This document shows positions 1 through 9,605 of a DNA stretch of 64,000 nt, piece after piece. The stretch spans positions 1,302,001 to 1,366,000 of the forward strand of contig NZ_CP072380.1 in NCBI RefSeq assembly GCF_018128285.1. Direction: 5' to 3'. Both the position numbers and the translations under genes were made by a program. The notes beneath the pieces were generated by a model, which saw only the letters and a list, made by a program, of their open reading frames with translations, had not been told where the DNA came from and did no database searches. Each line of letters starts with the position of its first letter. Position 1 is the stretch's first letter. The DNA is from Atopobium sp. oral taxon 416. Its GTDB lineage: Bacteria > Actinomycetota > Coriobacteriia > Coriobacteriales > Atopobiaceae.

Positions 1-268
1 CTGGTAACAGTTCGAACACGACCACCTCTGTCATATGTCCAAGATCTGTGCCGATGCCTGGAAGCGGGATATCGGCAGGGTTGGATTGCTTCTGCGGGCT
101 CGTCCAGAAAAAGTACGACAGCTCAGACGATGACGCCTCGCTTCCCCATGGCCCACAGGATCCTCTCGAATATCAAGGCATATGTCGAAGGAGCGTTCCA
201 CGACCTTCCGAAGGCCCATATACAAGTCGTATGCCGACTCGTTCAGCTAAAGATACAGCCACAGGGAT
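1..268 (+). pseudogene. C-terminal remnant of an IS1595-type transposase
   Basis: Frame 1 of the plus strand reads without a stop from the window edge to a stop near 268. It contains a segment of the form PMAHRILSNIKAYVEGAFHD followed by LPKAHIQ. This resembles the end of IS1595/ISXO2-type transposases, where a conserved V-H-x-x-I-S-N-x-K region precedes a K-H-L-Q segment. The usual tail after that segment is not recognisable, so the copy is probably decayed. The stretch 269-412 up to the next gene shows nothing I can assign. The family call rests on remembered motif similarity only. Confidence 0.4.
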
Positions 269-412
269 TCTTTTGATGCTTGGTGCCGATCTCCTCCACG
301 GGATGTGCCTCACACGCATCCCGCTTGCAGGCATCGCAACCACATCCACGGTGCAGCCAAAGCAGCTTACAGTTCATGGAGCCTAACTGTGCCGCAAGTC
401 CTTAGCCATTAT

Positions 413-2173
413 CTATGATTCAAGTCCGAGCAGGGCGGCGCCGATCGCTCCGCACAGCTGCGAATCCTTATGGGTGGTGACCTCGGATTTCAGAGCGTCG
501 GAGAGCGCGTGGACGGCACCGATATTGTGTGCCACTCCTCCGGTCATCACATAGGGTGGCTCTGCATGGACGCGGCGGGCGAGCATCACGGTTTTCCGGG
601 CGACTGAATTATTGAGTCCGTGGATAATATCAGGGATCGGAGTGTCCTTGGCCACAAGAGAGACAACTTCAGACTCTGCAAAGACCGTACACATGGAGCT
701 GATACGGACGGGGTGTTTCCACTCAAGCCCAGCCTTGCAGAAGTCAGACAAGGGCATCTCCAAGGTGCGCGCCATCATCTCCAGGAATCTGCCGGTTCCG
801 GCGGCGCATTTGTCATTCATAACGAAGGATAAGACCTCACCGTTGTCCCCGATATGGATGACTTTGGAGTCCTGTCCTCCGATATCGATAATGGTATGGG
901 CCTTCGGGAAGAGGTAGTGCGCGCCTTTAGCGTGGCAGGTGATCTCGGTGATCGTGCTGTCTACGCCCTCGACCATATCTCTGCCATAGCCGGTAGCGAC
1001 GGTGCAGCTGATCTGGCCAGGAGTGAGTTTGGCTTGCTCCAGTACACTCTGGATAGCCTTGGCTGATGCCGTTCCGGCTTTCGCGCCGGTCGGGATAATC
1101 ACCGAGGAGAGGAGGTGCTTGTCTGAGTCCATCACCACAGCATCGGTCGAGGTGGACCCACAGTCGATGCCGATCACGTAGCGCTTTCCAGGGGAGCCTG
1201 GCTGTGACGGGGTCTGAACTTTAGGCTCTGTTCTCGGTTCAGTCTTCACAGTTTGAACATCTAGGGTCTCTCCGAAGGCTTCGAGGCGGGTGCGCAGCTG
1301 TCCGGTGCTCTGCGTCGTGGGGTCTGTCTCAATTTTCACGAGCGGGAAGCTCTGGTGAGCGGCGATGCGCGCATACTCGAAGCCGTAGTAGTCGCAGAAC
1401 TTCATCGTGTGATAGACTACGCCTTTTTGGTGGGGATCTGCGAAGAGTTCCTTGCGCCTTGAGACATCCTCCATACGCATGCAGGGCATCTGTTTAAGGA
1501 GTGCCGGTGCATACCAATCGAGGAAGGTATCGAGCGGATCCTGCCCACCAGTATCTGCCTGATCACACCCTACGCAGTCGTAGGGCGACTTGAGGCGTGC
1601 CAGATCATTGGGGACCGGTGTATCGATGTGGCGGGCGGTGCAGGTCTCATTGGCCACCGGAAGTGGGAGGCTCGCCTGCACTTCCTCGAGCAGTTCAGGA
1701 TAACCATGGGCTCCGATCAGGGAGACATGGTCAGCTGTGGTCGGAACTGAAGGAGAAAGCGCGCCGATCGCACGGGTGATATCGAAGGTGGCGCTGGAAT
1801 AGGCGGCATATGCCTGTGCGAGATCCTTCAGCTGCTTCTTGAAGAACTCAACTTCCTTTGGTCCCGTCTTATGCGGAATATCCAATAAGAACAGAAACAT
1901 GTCAGGGTCTGCACGGTCCTGCACGATATCGAATACTCTTCTCACTGTATCGCAGCAGGTGGTGAGGACTGCGGCATGGACATCCGGTTTGAGGAGCCGC
2001 TCCAGCAGCCCCTTACCGAAGCCGCAGATATTCTTAGAGGCAAGCAGGTTGGTTGCCTCAGCGTTGTTTGAGGGATGGACCTCACACAGCTTAGGGTTTA
2101 CCCCGTAGCCTGCCAAGAGCTCGAGGGGCGTATACTTGCACGCGTAGAAGACTGTATTGTCAGTGGTTGACAC
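413..2173 (-). CDS. Fused 2-hydroxyacyl-CoA dehydratase-like domain plus BadF/HgdC-type activator ATPase
   Basis: The protein has about 586 residues. Residues 1 to about 320 resemble the D component of 2-hydroxyacyl-CoA dehydratases, including a YHTMKFCDYYGFEYARI segment close to the family C-terminal signature. Residues from about 330 onward are an ASKHA-fold ATPase of the BadF/BadG/HgdC family, opening with GIDCGSTSTDA. Two cysteines, in NDKCAAGTGRF (about 455) and SSMCTVFAES (about 494), match those that bridge a [4Fe-4S] cluster at the activator dimer interface. The family uses ATP hydrolysis to push single low-potential electrons into a partner Fe-S protein. A longer ATG reading exists at 2203, but GTG at 2173 sits behind a strong GGAGG and overlaps the upstream stop, suggesting translational coupling. 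The likely partner is the adjacent 2160-3491 product. Substrate unknown. Confidence 0.8.
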   Translation of the reverse strand: MSTTDNTVFYACKYTPLELLAGYGVNPKLCEVHPSNNAEATNLLASKNICGFGKGLLERLLKPDVHAAVLTTCCDTVRRVFDIVQDRADPDMFLFLLDIPHKTGPKEVEFFKKQLKDLAQAYAAYSSATFDITRAIGALSPSVPTTADHVSLIGAHGYPELLEEVQASLPLPVANETCTARHIDTPVPNDLARLKSPYDCVGCDQADTGGQDPLDTFLDWYAPALLKQMPCMRMEDVSRRKELFADPHQKGVVYHTMKFCDYYGFEYARIAAHQSFPLVKIETDPTTQSTGQLRTRLEAFGETLDVQTVKTEPRTEPKVQTPSQPGSPGKRYVIGIDCGSTSTDAVVMDSDKHLLSSVIIPTGAKAGTASAKAIQSVLEQAKLTPGQISCTVATGYGRDMVEGVDSTITEITCHAKGAHYLFPKAHTIIDIGGQDSKVIHIGDNGEVLSFVMNDKCAAGTGRFLEMMARTLEMPLSDFCKAGLEWKHPVRISSMCTVFAESEVVSLVAKDTPIPDIIHGLNNSVARKTVMLARRVHAEPPYVMTGGVAHNIGAVHALSDALKSEVTTHKDSQLCGAIGAALLGLES

Positions 2174-3491
2174 GTTTCGCCTCCAATTGCTCCAGGAAGG
2201 CATCGAATCTTGTTTTCATCTGACCCGCCATGCAGTTTGCGCGGTCACAGCCGTCACCGGCCAGGATCAGGGTGGGGAATCCCGCTTCCTCTGCCCGTGC
2301 CTGGATGATCCCTGAGGCGCCTTCAGTCTGCCGGCAGCCCCAGTGGGTGAAGACTACGACGCCGTCGGCGTGGGTTGCCTTGGCCAGTCTCACGACGGTG
2401 TCGGCGCGGCGCTCAGAGGAGCCGTTGAAGCAGTTACGCACGACCCTTTCCGCCATGAACTCATAGGGTTTGCCCGGATCGAAGAGCCAGCCGTTCTCAT
2501 GGGCTCCGGGAAGCTTCGCTTCGGCGCCCGTCGGAGGCAGGCAATCATACATCATATCTGAGGCGATGATCTGTGCGCGCTGAGAGAAGTTGATCTGCTC
2601 ACCTAAGACCGACAGGAAGAAAGGCTGTACATGGACCCAGACTAAATTGAGGCCATGGTACGGCTCTGCCTGGGCAAAATCACGGTCCATCGTCTGAGCG
2701 AGGTGGAGGGCACCTTTGGTGCCGAGCAGCAAGTGAAAGTTGAGCATCTCCATCTGGTCTACGGTCATTTCATTGTGCAGGTTGTGCCCTGCTCTGTGCC
2801 TCAGGGCTTTGAGGAGCGTCTCTTGCGTCTGTTTGGAGAGGGCACAGGACTCTTTTAGCTTTTGCTCATACAGTTTGGCGTGGAAGGCATCCTCTGCCAT
2901 ATCCCTCATGCCGCGCAGCTCGTCGGCTACGTATTCAATTGAGTCCCGTGAGACTTCAAAGGGGACCTCAACATAGTAGAAGGGGATTCGCCACTTGTCG
3001 GCCAAGGTCTTGAAGGTCAGATTGTTTGCATCGCAGGCTACTGAGGTTGCCGCAAGCATGCGGGGCGGGTCGGCTACGCCTGAGAGGCTTAGGCCCAACA
3101 GTGTCTTGTGATAGCTACAGTAGGTCTCCGGAATGCCCATGCCCTCTGCGGCGTTGATTGTCCAATGCTCCGCCTGGGCGCCGCTCACGAAGGCGGCAAC
3201 CGCTTCAGCAGTGAGCGGAAGAACACCCATGTTGTGGAAGATCTCGTTGGGCGTAAAGATAGAGGTGATGACCGAACGGTTAGGATGGGCCTGTCCCTTT
3301 ACGATTTGGTCCATAAAGAGGGCATAGCCTTCATTGCCGGAGGGGAGGTAGCGTTTGTCGGCGTTGATCTGGGTCTTTTTTGCCATGAGCTCATAGCCCA
3401 TCATCAACCAGTTATGGGTAAAGCGCGGATGCGCGACGAGATTGGTTCCTGCCACGCGTCCGTACCAAGCAACAATGTCGTCAGGACTCAA
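2160..3491 (-). CDS. 2-hydroxyacyl-CoA dehydratase D-component-like Fe-S protein (possible double-cubane cluster protein)
   Basis: This 443-residue protein belongs to the HgdB/FldC-type family, which binds Fe-S clusters and accepts electrons from an HgdC-type activator. Several cysteines are suitably placed, for example in ETYCSYHKTLLG, SVACDANNLTF and FTHWGCRQTEGA. The start is a TTG two bases after the M16C stop codon, and the end overlaps the start of the fused activator gene, so the three genes form one minus-strand operon. No second dehydratase subunit, CoA-transferase or amino-acid dehydrogenase lies nearby, so amino-acid fermentation is not supported by context. A two-gene partner-plus-activator arrangement is also typical of double-cubane cluster proteins and their reductases, which is an equally good reading. 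Family firm, substrate unknown. Confidence 0.8.
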   Translation of the reverse strand: MSPDDIVAWYGRVAGTNLVAHPRFTHNWLMMGYELMAKKTQINADKRYLPSGNEGYALFMDQIVKGQAHPNRSVITSIFTPNEIFHNMGVLPLTAEAVAAFVSGAQAEHWTINAAEGMGIPETYCSYHKTLLGLSLSGVADPPRMLAATSVACDANNLTFKTLADKWRIPFYYVEVPFEVSRDSIEYVADELRGMRDMAEDAFHAKLYEQKLKESCALSKQTQETLLKALRHRAGHNLHNEMTVDQMEMLNFHLLLGTKGALHLAQTMDRDFAQAEPYHGLNLVWVHVQPFFLSVLGEQINFSQRAQIIASDMMYDCLPPTGAEAKLPGAHENGWLFDPGKPYEFMAERVVRNCFNGSSERRADTVVRLAKATHADGVVVFTHWGCRQTEGASGIIQARAEEAGFPTLILAGDGCDRANCMAGQMKTRFDAFLEQLEAKRVNH

Positions 3492-3493
3492 GT

Positions 3494-6445
3494 TTATTTC
3501 TTCTCTTCCATAAGTTCGTGGATCTCGAAGTCATGCTTCGAGGCTTTGATAGCCTCAGCAGAGCCGAATACGCAGGTTACATGGTGCTTATTCGCGTAGT
3601 CCAGAAAAGGCGCCAGAGCGCGGATGTCTTCCTCGGTGGTATTGAGCACTTGGCGGCGCAGCTTTTGGATATAGTCTGCGGGGCGTCCCTGGAAACGCAA
3701 CGCATCCTGGAGACGGGCTTTGGCTTTCGGTTTCTTCGGGGCATCGAGACCGGCGACGGTGGAGACAATATAGCCATCCAACTCATTGGGTCTCGCCTTC
3801 CAGTTTGCAAGCCAAGTCCCCTCTTGTTCATAGCGTCGCATCGTGGCATCGATGGAAGGGTCGCGGAAGGAGGTATTTTCCGTCATGCCGTTTGCCTGGT
3901 GCCTGATGTCTACGCCGTAGGCTCCACCCTTCACACGCACTTCATTCCATAGGTAACTATAGGTAAGTGGACGGGTGGCTACCTGCCAGGTTCCCGGCAC
4001 AGTTGAATCATGGGGAGCAGGAAGAGAAACCTCGGCGACGTAGTTGACCTTGGAGGGGATAATGAAAGCCTGATCCTTGGGGGCGACCTCAGGGATCTTA
4101 AGGCGTGTGGCAGAGATGTAGTCGGTGCCTTTCTCTTTCAGGTTGAGGTCGCCGGCGGCCTTCCAGAAGCGGCTGCAGTCCTCTTTGGAGCCGGTGAAGC
4201 TCACGATCGTGCCTTCCTTCGTAAAGATGCGGGATGCGAGGTTGTAGAGGACTTCGGTGGTCGGCTGCTTGCGGTACCGCCAGCGGTCGAGGAGCTTCTT
4301 CAGGAATTCGTAGAACTCTACGCCGCTCAGTTTGGCGTTGAGACGGGCGCCTGGGGTGAGCTGCGCCACGGCTGCGTTCACCGCAGCCGTGTGTCCGGAG
4401 TTCACGAAGCCCCGCTCCAGCGAGATGCGGCGCTGCTGCAGGATCTCATAGATTCTATCGAGGTTTGCGTCGAAGAGGGTCTCTCTCCAGATCTCCTCGG
4501 GGATTGAAGCTAAGGACTCGACGTTGTCGCTCAAAGCTGAGGCGGCGACCACAAGCTTCGGATTGACGACCGTGAGATCGTTGTCCTGGCCGTAGTTGTC
4601 GTAGAACACGTCGAAGCTGCCGAGCTTGGTCTCGGTCAGGGTGTCGAGTTCAGAGGCGGTGTGGTGCTGGGTTCTGAGGTTGCCCAACAGATCGGTCAAG
4701 AGCGAGACGTACGGCATCTCCTCGAAGCCGATACGCTTCAGATCGAAATAGTAATAGACGTAGCCGATCCCGTGGGTATCCATCTCATGGAACCAGCAGG
4801 GGATCGGGGTTGAAAGATCCGTGGTGGTCGGCTCTGCCGGAGCATCGGTGATATCGGAGACATGGAGCTGCGGCAGTTTTGCGAGGTCTTCCGGGGAATC
4901 GGGGGTTGCTTGCTCCTGGTGAAGCGCCTGCGCCTCCTGGATCACCTTGTTGATCTCCTCGTCGCTCAGCTGGGCTTTACGCTCTGCGAGTACTTTGGTC
5001 TCCTCGGACTGCGTACCGGCCTCAGTCGGAATCAGCTCGACGGCGGCGGTGTGTTTGGAATCCAGGATCAGCTCCCGGAGCAGATCCTCAAAGTAACCGT
5101 TGTCGAGGCCTTCACGCATATGCTTCAGGGCGTCGGCATAGTGCAGATAGAGCGTTGCGTCATCCTCGTTGTAAAGCCAGCCGGACAGTGCTTGGATGGA
5201 GAGGGCTACGCCGTCGGAGATACTCCAATCACCTTCGCGCAGGTTGAACTCTGCCTGTGCGAGGGAGGCCTTCAGTTTGTCGTGATCCAGACCTTGCTCA
5301 ACGAGCTTTGTGCACTGCTCCTCCAGGAACGGACGGAACTTCGCTGCGGCGCCCTCCTGCAAGCCTTTGAGCTCAAAGAAGGCGAGCGGCTGCTGGATAC
5401 CGTCAAGGAGCTGTGCCTGGAAGTCATCAGCCAAATCCGCGTCCATCACTGCACGCTTGAGCGGTGCTTCATTGGAGCCCGCAAGGGTGTCGAGCAGTAC
5501 GTCGACGGCGAGGACCTTCTCACGGTCGCGGGAGCTGCCGATCACATAGCTGAGGGCTGCGGAGGCATTCTTCTGTGCGGTCGCCATCTCTACCTTAACT
5601 GGATCCTTCACAACCAAGGGTTTCTGCAGCTTGAGCGGGTTGGGGTCGCCGGCCTTGCGGTCGGTCGCCTCGTCGAAGCGCTTGCCGATGAAGGCGAGCT
5701 CACGCTCGATATCGATGGCGCCGTAGAGGATCGTGTAGGAGTTGGAGAGCTGATAGTGACGGGCATGGGTGTTCAGGAACTGCTGGTAGGTGAGGGTCGG
5801 GATGACCTTCGGATCGCCGCCGGAGACGTAGGCGTAGCCGTTGTCCGGGAAAAGCGTCGACTGCAGTTTCTGATAGAGCACCTCATCCGGGTCGGAGAGC
5901 GCACCCTTCATCTCATTGAAGACCACGCCGTTGTAGGTAAGTGGTGCGTCCTTATCCGCCATCTCATAGTGCCAGCCCTCCTGCTCGAAGATCCTCGGGC
6001 GATGGTAGATAGCCGGATGCAGCACGGCGTCCAGGTAGACGTCCATCAGGTTCTCGAGGTCCTTCTCATTGGTGGAGGAGACCGGGTAAACGGTCTTGTC
6101 CGGGAAAGTTAGGGCATTCAGGAAGGTCTGCATAGAGGTCTTGAGCAGATTGACGAAGGGCTCTTTGACCGGATACTTGTCGGACCCATCGAGGACAGAG
6201 TGCTCCAAGATGTGGAAGACGCCGGTTGAGTCCTTGGGCGGGGTTTTAAAACCGATTGCGAAGGACTTGTTGGTGTCAGCAGTGGCCAACCACATGAGTC
6301 GAGCCCCGGTTGCATCGTGCTTGAAGATATATGCCGTCCCGGAGAGCTCCTGGATTGGCTCTATGCTCTGCACGGTGAAGCCGGCATGGGTGCTGCCGAC
6401 GCTTAAGGTTGGATCGGGCTCAAGATAGCTTTTGGTTGAAGACAT
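3494..6445 (-). CDS. M16C zinc metallopeptidase, presequence-protease (PreP/Cym1) type
   Basis: At 983 residues this is the usual size for M16C proteases, which fold as two similar halves forming a closed chamber that degrades peptides. The inverted zinc motif HxxEH is present as HILEH at residues 78-82, with the distal ligand glutamate in NEMKG at about 178. No signal peptide is visible, so the enzyme is probably cytoplasmic and clears oligopeptides. It is the first gene of a minus-strand run with the two dehydratase-like genes, two bases apart from the next. A possible promoter, TTAACA and TAGAGA 17 bp apart, lies upstream around 6460-6490. Long ORFs antisense to this gene are composition shadows. 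Confidence 0.92.
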   Translation of the reverse strand: MSSTKSYLEPDPTLSVGSTHAGFTVQSIEPIQELSGTAYIFKHDATGARLMWLATADTNKSFAIGFKTPPKDSTGVFHILEHSVLDGSDKYPVKEPFVNLLKTSMQTFLNALTFPDKTVYPVSSTNEKDLENLMDVYLDAVLHPAIYHRPRIFEQEGWHYEMADKDAPLTYNGVVFNEMKGALSDPDEVLYQKLQSTLFPDNGYAYVSGGDPKVIPTLTYQQFLNTHARHYQLSNSYTILYGAIDIERELAFIGKRFDEATDRKAGDPNPLKLQKPLVVKDPVKVEMATAQKNASAALSYVIGSSRDREKVLAVDVLLDTLAGSNEAPLKRAVMDADLADDFQAQLLDGIQQPLAFFELKGLQEGAAAKFRPFLEEQCTKLVEQGLDHDKLKASLAQAEFNLREGDWSISDGVALSIQALSGWLYNEDDATLYLHYADALKHMREGLDNGYFEDLLRELILDSKHTAAVELIPTEAGTQSEETKVLAERKAQLSDEEINKVIQEAQALHQEQATPDSPEDLAKLPQLHVSDITDAPAEPTTTDLSTPIPCWFHEMDTHGIGYVYYYFDLKRIGFEEMPYVSLLTDLLGNLRTQHHTASELDTLTETKLGSFDVFYDNYGQDNDLTVVNPKLVVAASALSDNVESLASIPEEIWRETLFDANLDRIYEILQQRRISLERGFVNSGHTAAVNAAVAQLTPGARLNAKLSGVEFYEFLKKLLDRWRYRKQPTTEVLYNLASRIFTKEGTIVSFTGSKEDCSRFWKAAGDLNLKEKGTDYISATRLKIPEVAPKDQAFIIPSKVNYVAEVSLPAPHDSTVPGTWQVATRPLTYSYLWNEVRVKGGAYGVDIRHQANGMTENTSFRDPSIDATMRRYEQEGTWLANWKARPNELDGYIVSTVAGLDAPKKPKAKARLQDALRFQGRPADYIQKLRRQVLNTTEEDIRALAPFLDYANKHHVTCVFGSAEAIKASKHDFEIHELMEEKK

Positions 6446-6581
6446 GAACTCTAAACTCTCTTTTCTCTACGGGTGCAAAGACAAATTGTTAAGCCTCTGC
6501 TTATATTCCCAAATATGTGGGGATCCATAAGGGAAGCATATCGGGAATGGAACCTCACTTCATGGTATCAGGGCTAAGAAG

Positions 6582-6609
6582 AAAGCCTTTGCATCAACAC
6601 AAAGGCTTT
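6582..6609 (-). terminator. Intrinsic terminator of the universal stress protein gene
   Basis: A ten-base-pair stem with an eight-base loop (arms AAAGCCTTTG and CAAAGGCTTT) lies 26 bp downstream of the usp stop codon. On the minus strand it is followed by a pyrimidine-rich tail. The A/T-flanked arms could also work on the plus strand. Confidence 0.75.
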
Positions 6610-6634
6610 TCCTCACACTTCTGTAGAGTGGCCG

Positions 6635-7084
6635 TTACTTCACGACCAAGACGTCGCATTTGGATGCGCGTACCAGGTAGCTTGAGATGGATCCCAGAAG
6701 CGCATACTTAATGGAGGACAGGCCGCGGGCGCCGCAGATCACGATATCCGGCTCGATCTTGTCGAGCATCTCTTCCTTTAAGGTCTCACGGATGCGTCCG
6801 GCCCGGATGATAACCTTAACCTCTTGGATATCTTTGTTGCCTTCAGCCTGTTTCAGCAGGGCTGCAATGGAATCCCTGAACTGCGCTTCCAGTGTCGGGA
6901 TCAGCTCCAAAGGATAGTTACCGGCGGTTTCCAGCGCGGTGGAGTCGATTACGTGACCGATATAGAGCCTTGCATAGTTGGTTGCCGCGATGCTTATGGC
7001 ACGTTTCAGTACTTTATCCTGCTGTTCGGTTCCATCGAGCGAGACGAATACTTTGTCATAGTCGAGAAGATTGTTATCTGCCAT
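6635..7084 (-). CDS. Universal stress protein (UspA family)
   Basis: This 149-residue single-domain protein has the Usp Rossmann-like fold pattern. It carries the nucleotide-binding signature G-x2-G-x9-G-S at residues 118-132 (GARG, then GS), which marks the ATP-binding subgroup. The N-terminus DKVFVSLDGTEQQDKVLKRA matches the beta1-alpha1 region with its conserved aspartate. Such proteins act in the cytoplasm as dimers during starvation or stress, and specific partners are unknown here. The gene is a single unit with its own terminator and is divergent from uppP across about 190 bp. Family certain, physiological role not deducible. Confidence 0.9.
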   Translation of the reverse strand: MADNNLLDYDKVFVSLDGTEQQDKVLKRAISIAATNYARLYIGHVIDSTALETAGNYPLELIPTLEAQFRDSIAALLKQAEGNKDIQEVKVIIRAGRIRETLKEEMLDKIEPDIVICGARGLSSIKYALLGSISSYLVRASKCDVLVVK

Positions 7085-7272
7085 ACGTGCCTCCCTGATC
7101 TGTCCGTGTCCTCACATGAATTGTGGGCACTTTCTACCTGTATATCCTAGCAAACGTGCACTTTACGAGGAAGCCTGCAGGTCCGGCTTTTCCAAGAGCG
7201 GTCGGTGAATATCATAGAACGTTAGGTTATTTGAGAGAGTTTCAAAAGATCAATGCGAATGTGGGAGGCATC

Positions 7273-8202
7273 GTGAATCTAGTAGAGCTCATCATTTCCG
7301 CGATCTATGGTGTTGTCGAAGGTATCACCGAATGGCTGCCGATCTCATCAACGGGCCACATGCTCCTGTTGAACGAGTTCCTGCCGCTTCAGGTTTCGGC
7401 GGATTTCTGGGATATGTTCCTCGTTGTTATCCAACTCGGGGCAATCCTCGCCGTCGTTGTACTCTTCTTCTATCAGCTGAATCCGTTTTCACCCAGCAAA
7501 GGGAAGGCGGGACGCAGACGCACCTGGCGTATGTGGGGGCAGATCATTGTCGCCTGCCTGCCGGCAGCGATTATCGGCGTTCCCTTCAATGACTGGATGA
7601 CCGATCACCTGTCCAGCCCCTTTGTGATTGCGGCAGCACTTATCGTCTACGGTGTTCTATTCATCATTATCGAAAACGTCCGCGAGAGCAAAGTGAAGAG
7701 GATCCTCGAAGGAGGAGGCGCACGCCCCCAACATATGGCAGCGCCTGAGGTGGAAGATACGAACAACCTTTCCGAGCTCGCAGACAGCGAAGCCGCGGTC
7801 CAGCGGGTGCAGGATATGCCTTGGAAAACCGCGTTCGGTATCGGCTGCTTCCAGGTCCTGTCCCTCGTCCCGGGCACTTCACGCTCCGGCTCCACCATTA
7901 TCGGTGGCCTGCTGCTCAACTGCTCCCGCAGCGTCGCGGCTGAGTTCACCTTCTATCTGGCAGTGCCGGTGATGATCGGCGCTTCAGGGCTGAAACTATT
8001 CCGCTTCTTCTCTAAGGGCAATGTCTCTACAAGCGAGGAAGCCGCGATTCTGGGTGTTGGCTGCATCGTAGCTTTCCTGGTCTCGCTGATTGCGATCCGC
8101 TTCTTGATGAATTTTGTGAAGAAGCACGACTTCAAGCCGTTCGGTTGGTACCGCATCATCCTCGGTATCGTTGTTATCGCTTACTTCGCCCTGACGGCTT
8201 AA
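7273..8202 (+). CDS. uppP: Undecaprenyl-diphosphatase
   Basis: UppP (BacA) dephosphorylates undecaprenyl diphosphate so the lipid carrier can be reused in peptidoglycan synthesis. It also gives bacitracin tolerance when abundant. The family catalytic segments are visible as EGITEWLPISSTGH near the N-terminus and PGTSRSGST around two-thirds along. Multiple hydrophobic helices indicate an integral membrane protein. I place the start at GTG 7273, behind GGGAGG, giving about 309 residues. The ATG 50 codons upstream would add a non-membrane stretch with no family counterpart. A hydrophilic loop of about 50 residues after VRESKVKRILEG lengthens it relative to the roughly 270-residue norm. The U32 gene starts 7 bp downstream. 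Confidence 0.93.
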   Translation: MNLVELIISAIYGVVEGITEWLPISSTGHMLLLNEFLPLQVSADFWDMFLVVIQLGAILAVVVLFFYQLNPFSPSKGKAGRRRTWRMWGQIIVACLPAAIIGVPFNDWMTDHLSSPFVIAAALIVYGVLFIIIENVRESKVKRILEGGGARPQHMAAPEVEDTNNLSELADSEAAVQRVQDMPWKTAFGIGCFQVLSLVPGTSRSGSTIIGGLLLNCSRSVAAEFTFYLAVPVMIGASGLKLFRFFSKGNVSTSEEAAILGVGCIVAFLVSLIAIRFLMNFVKKHDFKPFGWYRIILGIVVIAYFALTA

Positions 8203-8209
8203 CACGTTC

Positions 8210-9460
8210 ATGACCGAGAGAACCAACACTGCAAAACCTGAATTACTAGCACCAGCGGGTGGCTCCGAGCAATTGCGCGAGGCTATCCATTTTGGTGCGG
8301 ATGCAGTTTACTTAGCAGGAAAGCGCTGGAGTATGCGTGCCGCAGCGGACAACTTCTTCCCAGAGGAGTTGGAGCGGGCGGTCTCCTATGCACATGCACA
8401 TAACGTGCAGATACATCTCACACTCAATACCATGATGAGCGACGAGGACATCGCAGAGCTGCCTGGATATCTGCGCTGGATCCAGTCGGTCGGGGTGGAT
8501 GCGATCATCGTCGCCGACCTCGGCGTAATGCGCCTGTGGAAGAAATATGCCCCGCAGGTTGAACTGCACGTCTCAACGCAGGATTCCGTAATGAATGCAG
8601 AGGCCGCACGGGCCTATGCCGCGCTTGGAGCTTCGCGAATTGTCGTGGCACGCGAGTTGAGCATCGAGGCAATCAAACGCATGAAGGCCGCCTTGCCCCC
8701 GACGCTCACCTTGGAGACCTTTGTGCACGGCTCGATGTGCATGGCGTACTCGGGAAGATGTCTGCTGTCCGCAGCATTGGTCGGGCCTGAACGCTCTGCA
8801 AACAGAGGCGCCTGCACGCAACCCTGCCGTTGGAACTGGAGGATCGCCGAGGGCGACGATCCCCAGCGGGCTCTGCCGGTTGAGGAGGAAGGTGGTAGGT
8901 CCTATGTCTTGTCCGCCAGCGATCTGTGCATGCTCGACCATCTCGAAGAGCTGCAGGATGCTGGTATCGATTCCTTCAAGATCGAGGGACGCAACAAGGG
9001 CGCCTACTACGTGGGCTGCGTCACGAATGCCTATCGCCATGTTCTTGACGGGGAAGATCCTGAACTGTGGCGTTCTGAATTGGACAAGGTGAGCCATCGA
9101 CCCTACAGCACCGGCTTCTACTTCGGGCAACCCAAACAGGTGGGAGCGTTTGGAAGAGGGGAAGACTACATCCGCGACCGTCTCTTTATTGGATCGATCA
9201 CCAAGACGTATGCAGACGATGGGGGAAATCGGTGGACAGAGTTTGTATCGCGCAACAAGGCGGATATGACAGAGCCGTTGGTGGTGCTTTCTCCTCATCA
9301 TCCAATCAGAGCCATCTCGCTCACTGATCTTGAACAGTGGGACGAGAAAACACAGGGGTGGGTACCGTGTGTGGCAGTTCATGCTACCTCTGCCCGGTAC
9401 CGTTTCACCAGTGAGCTGTCACTTGAGACACTGGACATGCTGGCGCAGGATGTTGAGTAG
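8210..9460 (+). CDS. Peptidase family U32 protein (TrhP/RlhA-like tRNA or rRNA hydroxylation family)
   Basis: The 416-residue protein has the U32 TIM-barrel pattern starting ELLAPAGGSEQLREAIHFGA. The signature region ETFVHGSMCMAYSGRC followed by RGACTQPCR supplies cysteines known to be conserved in this family. Members were first described as collagenases, but well-studied ones (TrhP, RlhA, UbiU/V) are Fe-S or prephenate-dependent RNA or quinone hydroxylation proteins that work without oxygen. An RNA modification role is therefore more likely than proteolysis. It follows uppP by 7 bp, so they are probably cotranscribed. The C-terminal part is shorter than in the large U32 proteins. Family certain, reaction inferred. 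Confidence 0.88.
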   Translation: MTERTNTAKPELLAPAGGSEQLREAIHFGADAVYLAGKRWSMRAAADNFFPEELERAVSYAHAHNVQIHLTLNTMMSDEDIAELPGYLRWIQSVGVDAIIVADLGVMRLWKKYAPQVELHVSTQDSVMNAEAARAYAALGASRIVVARELSIEAIKRMKAALPPTLTLETFVHGSMCMAYSGRCLLSAALVGPERSANRGACTQPCRWNWRIAEGDDPQRALPVEEEGGRSYVLSASDLCMLDHLEELQDAGIDSFKIEGRNKGAYYVGCVTNAYRHVLDGEDPELWRSELDKVSHRPYSTGFYFGQPKQVGAFGRGEDYIRDRLFIGSITKTYADDGGNRWTEFVSRNKADMTEPLVVLSPHHPIRAISLTDLEQWDEKTQGWVPCVAVHATSARYRFTSELSLETLDMLAQDVE

Positions 9461-9605
9461 GACGCTCAAGGTACTACTTTGATTTGCGTTGTTAACAACA
9501 AAGCTACCGCGAAGATGGCTTCGTTTGACTATACCGTCCTGATCGAGACAGAGTCTTTTCACACCGCATGGAGTGCACCATATATAGGGCACGGTGACGT
9601 GAAAG

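Noticed and set aside
48-386. 112-codon open frame at the window start as a gene
   Set aside because: It has no ribosome site or recognisable motif. Another frame of the same stretch shows a transposase remnant.
4862-6112. 416-codon open frame antisense to the M16C protease gene
   Set aside because: The minus-strand protease is complete with clear motifs. The antisense frame has no recognisable motif and arises from codon bias of the real gene.
8573-9382. 269-codon open frame antisense to the U32 gene
   Set aside because: It lies wholly within a gene with family signatures and has no ribosome site or motif of its own.
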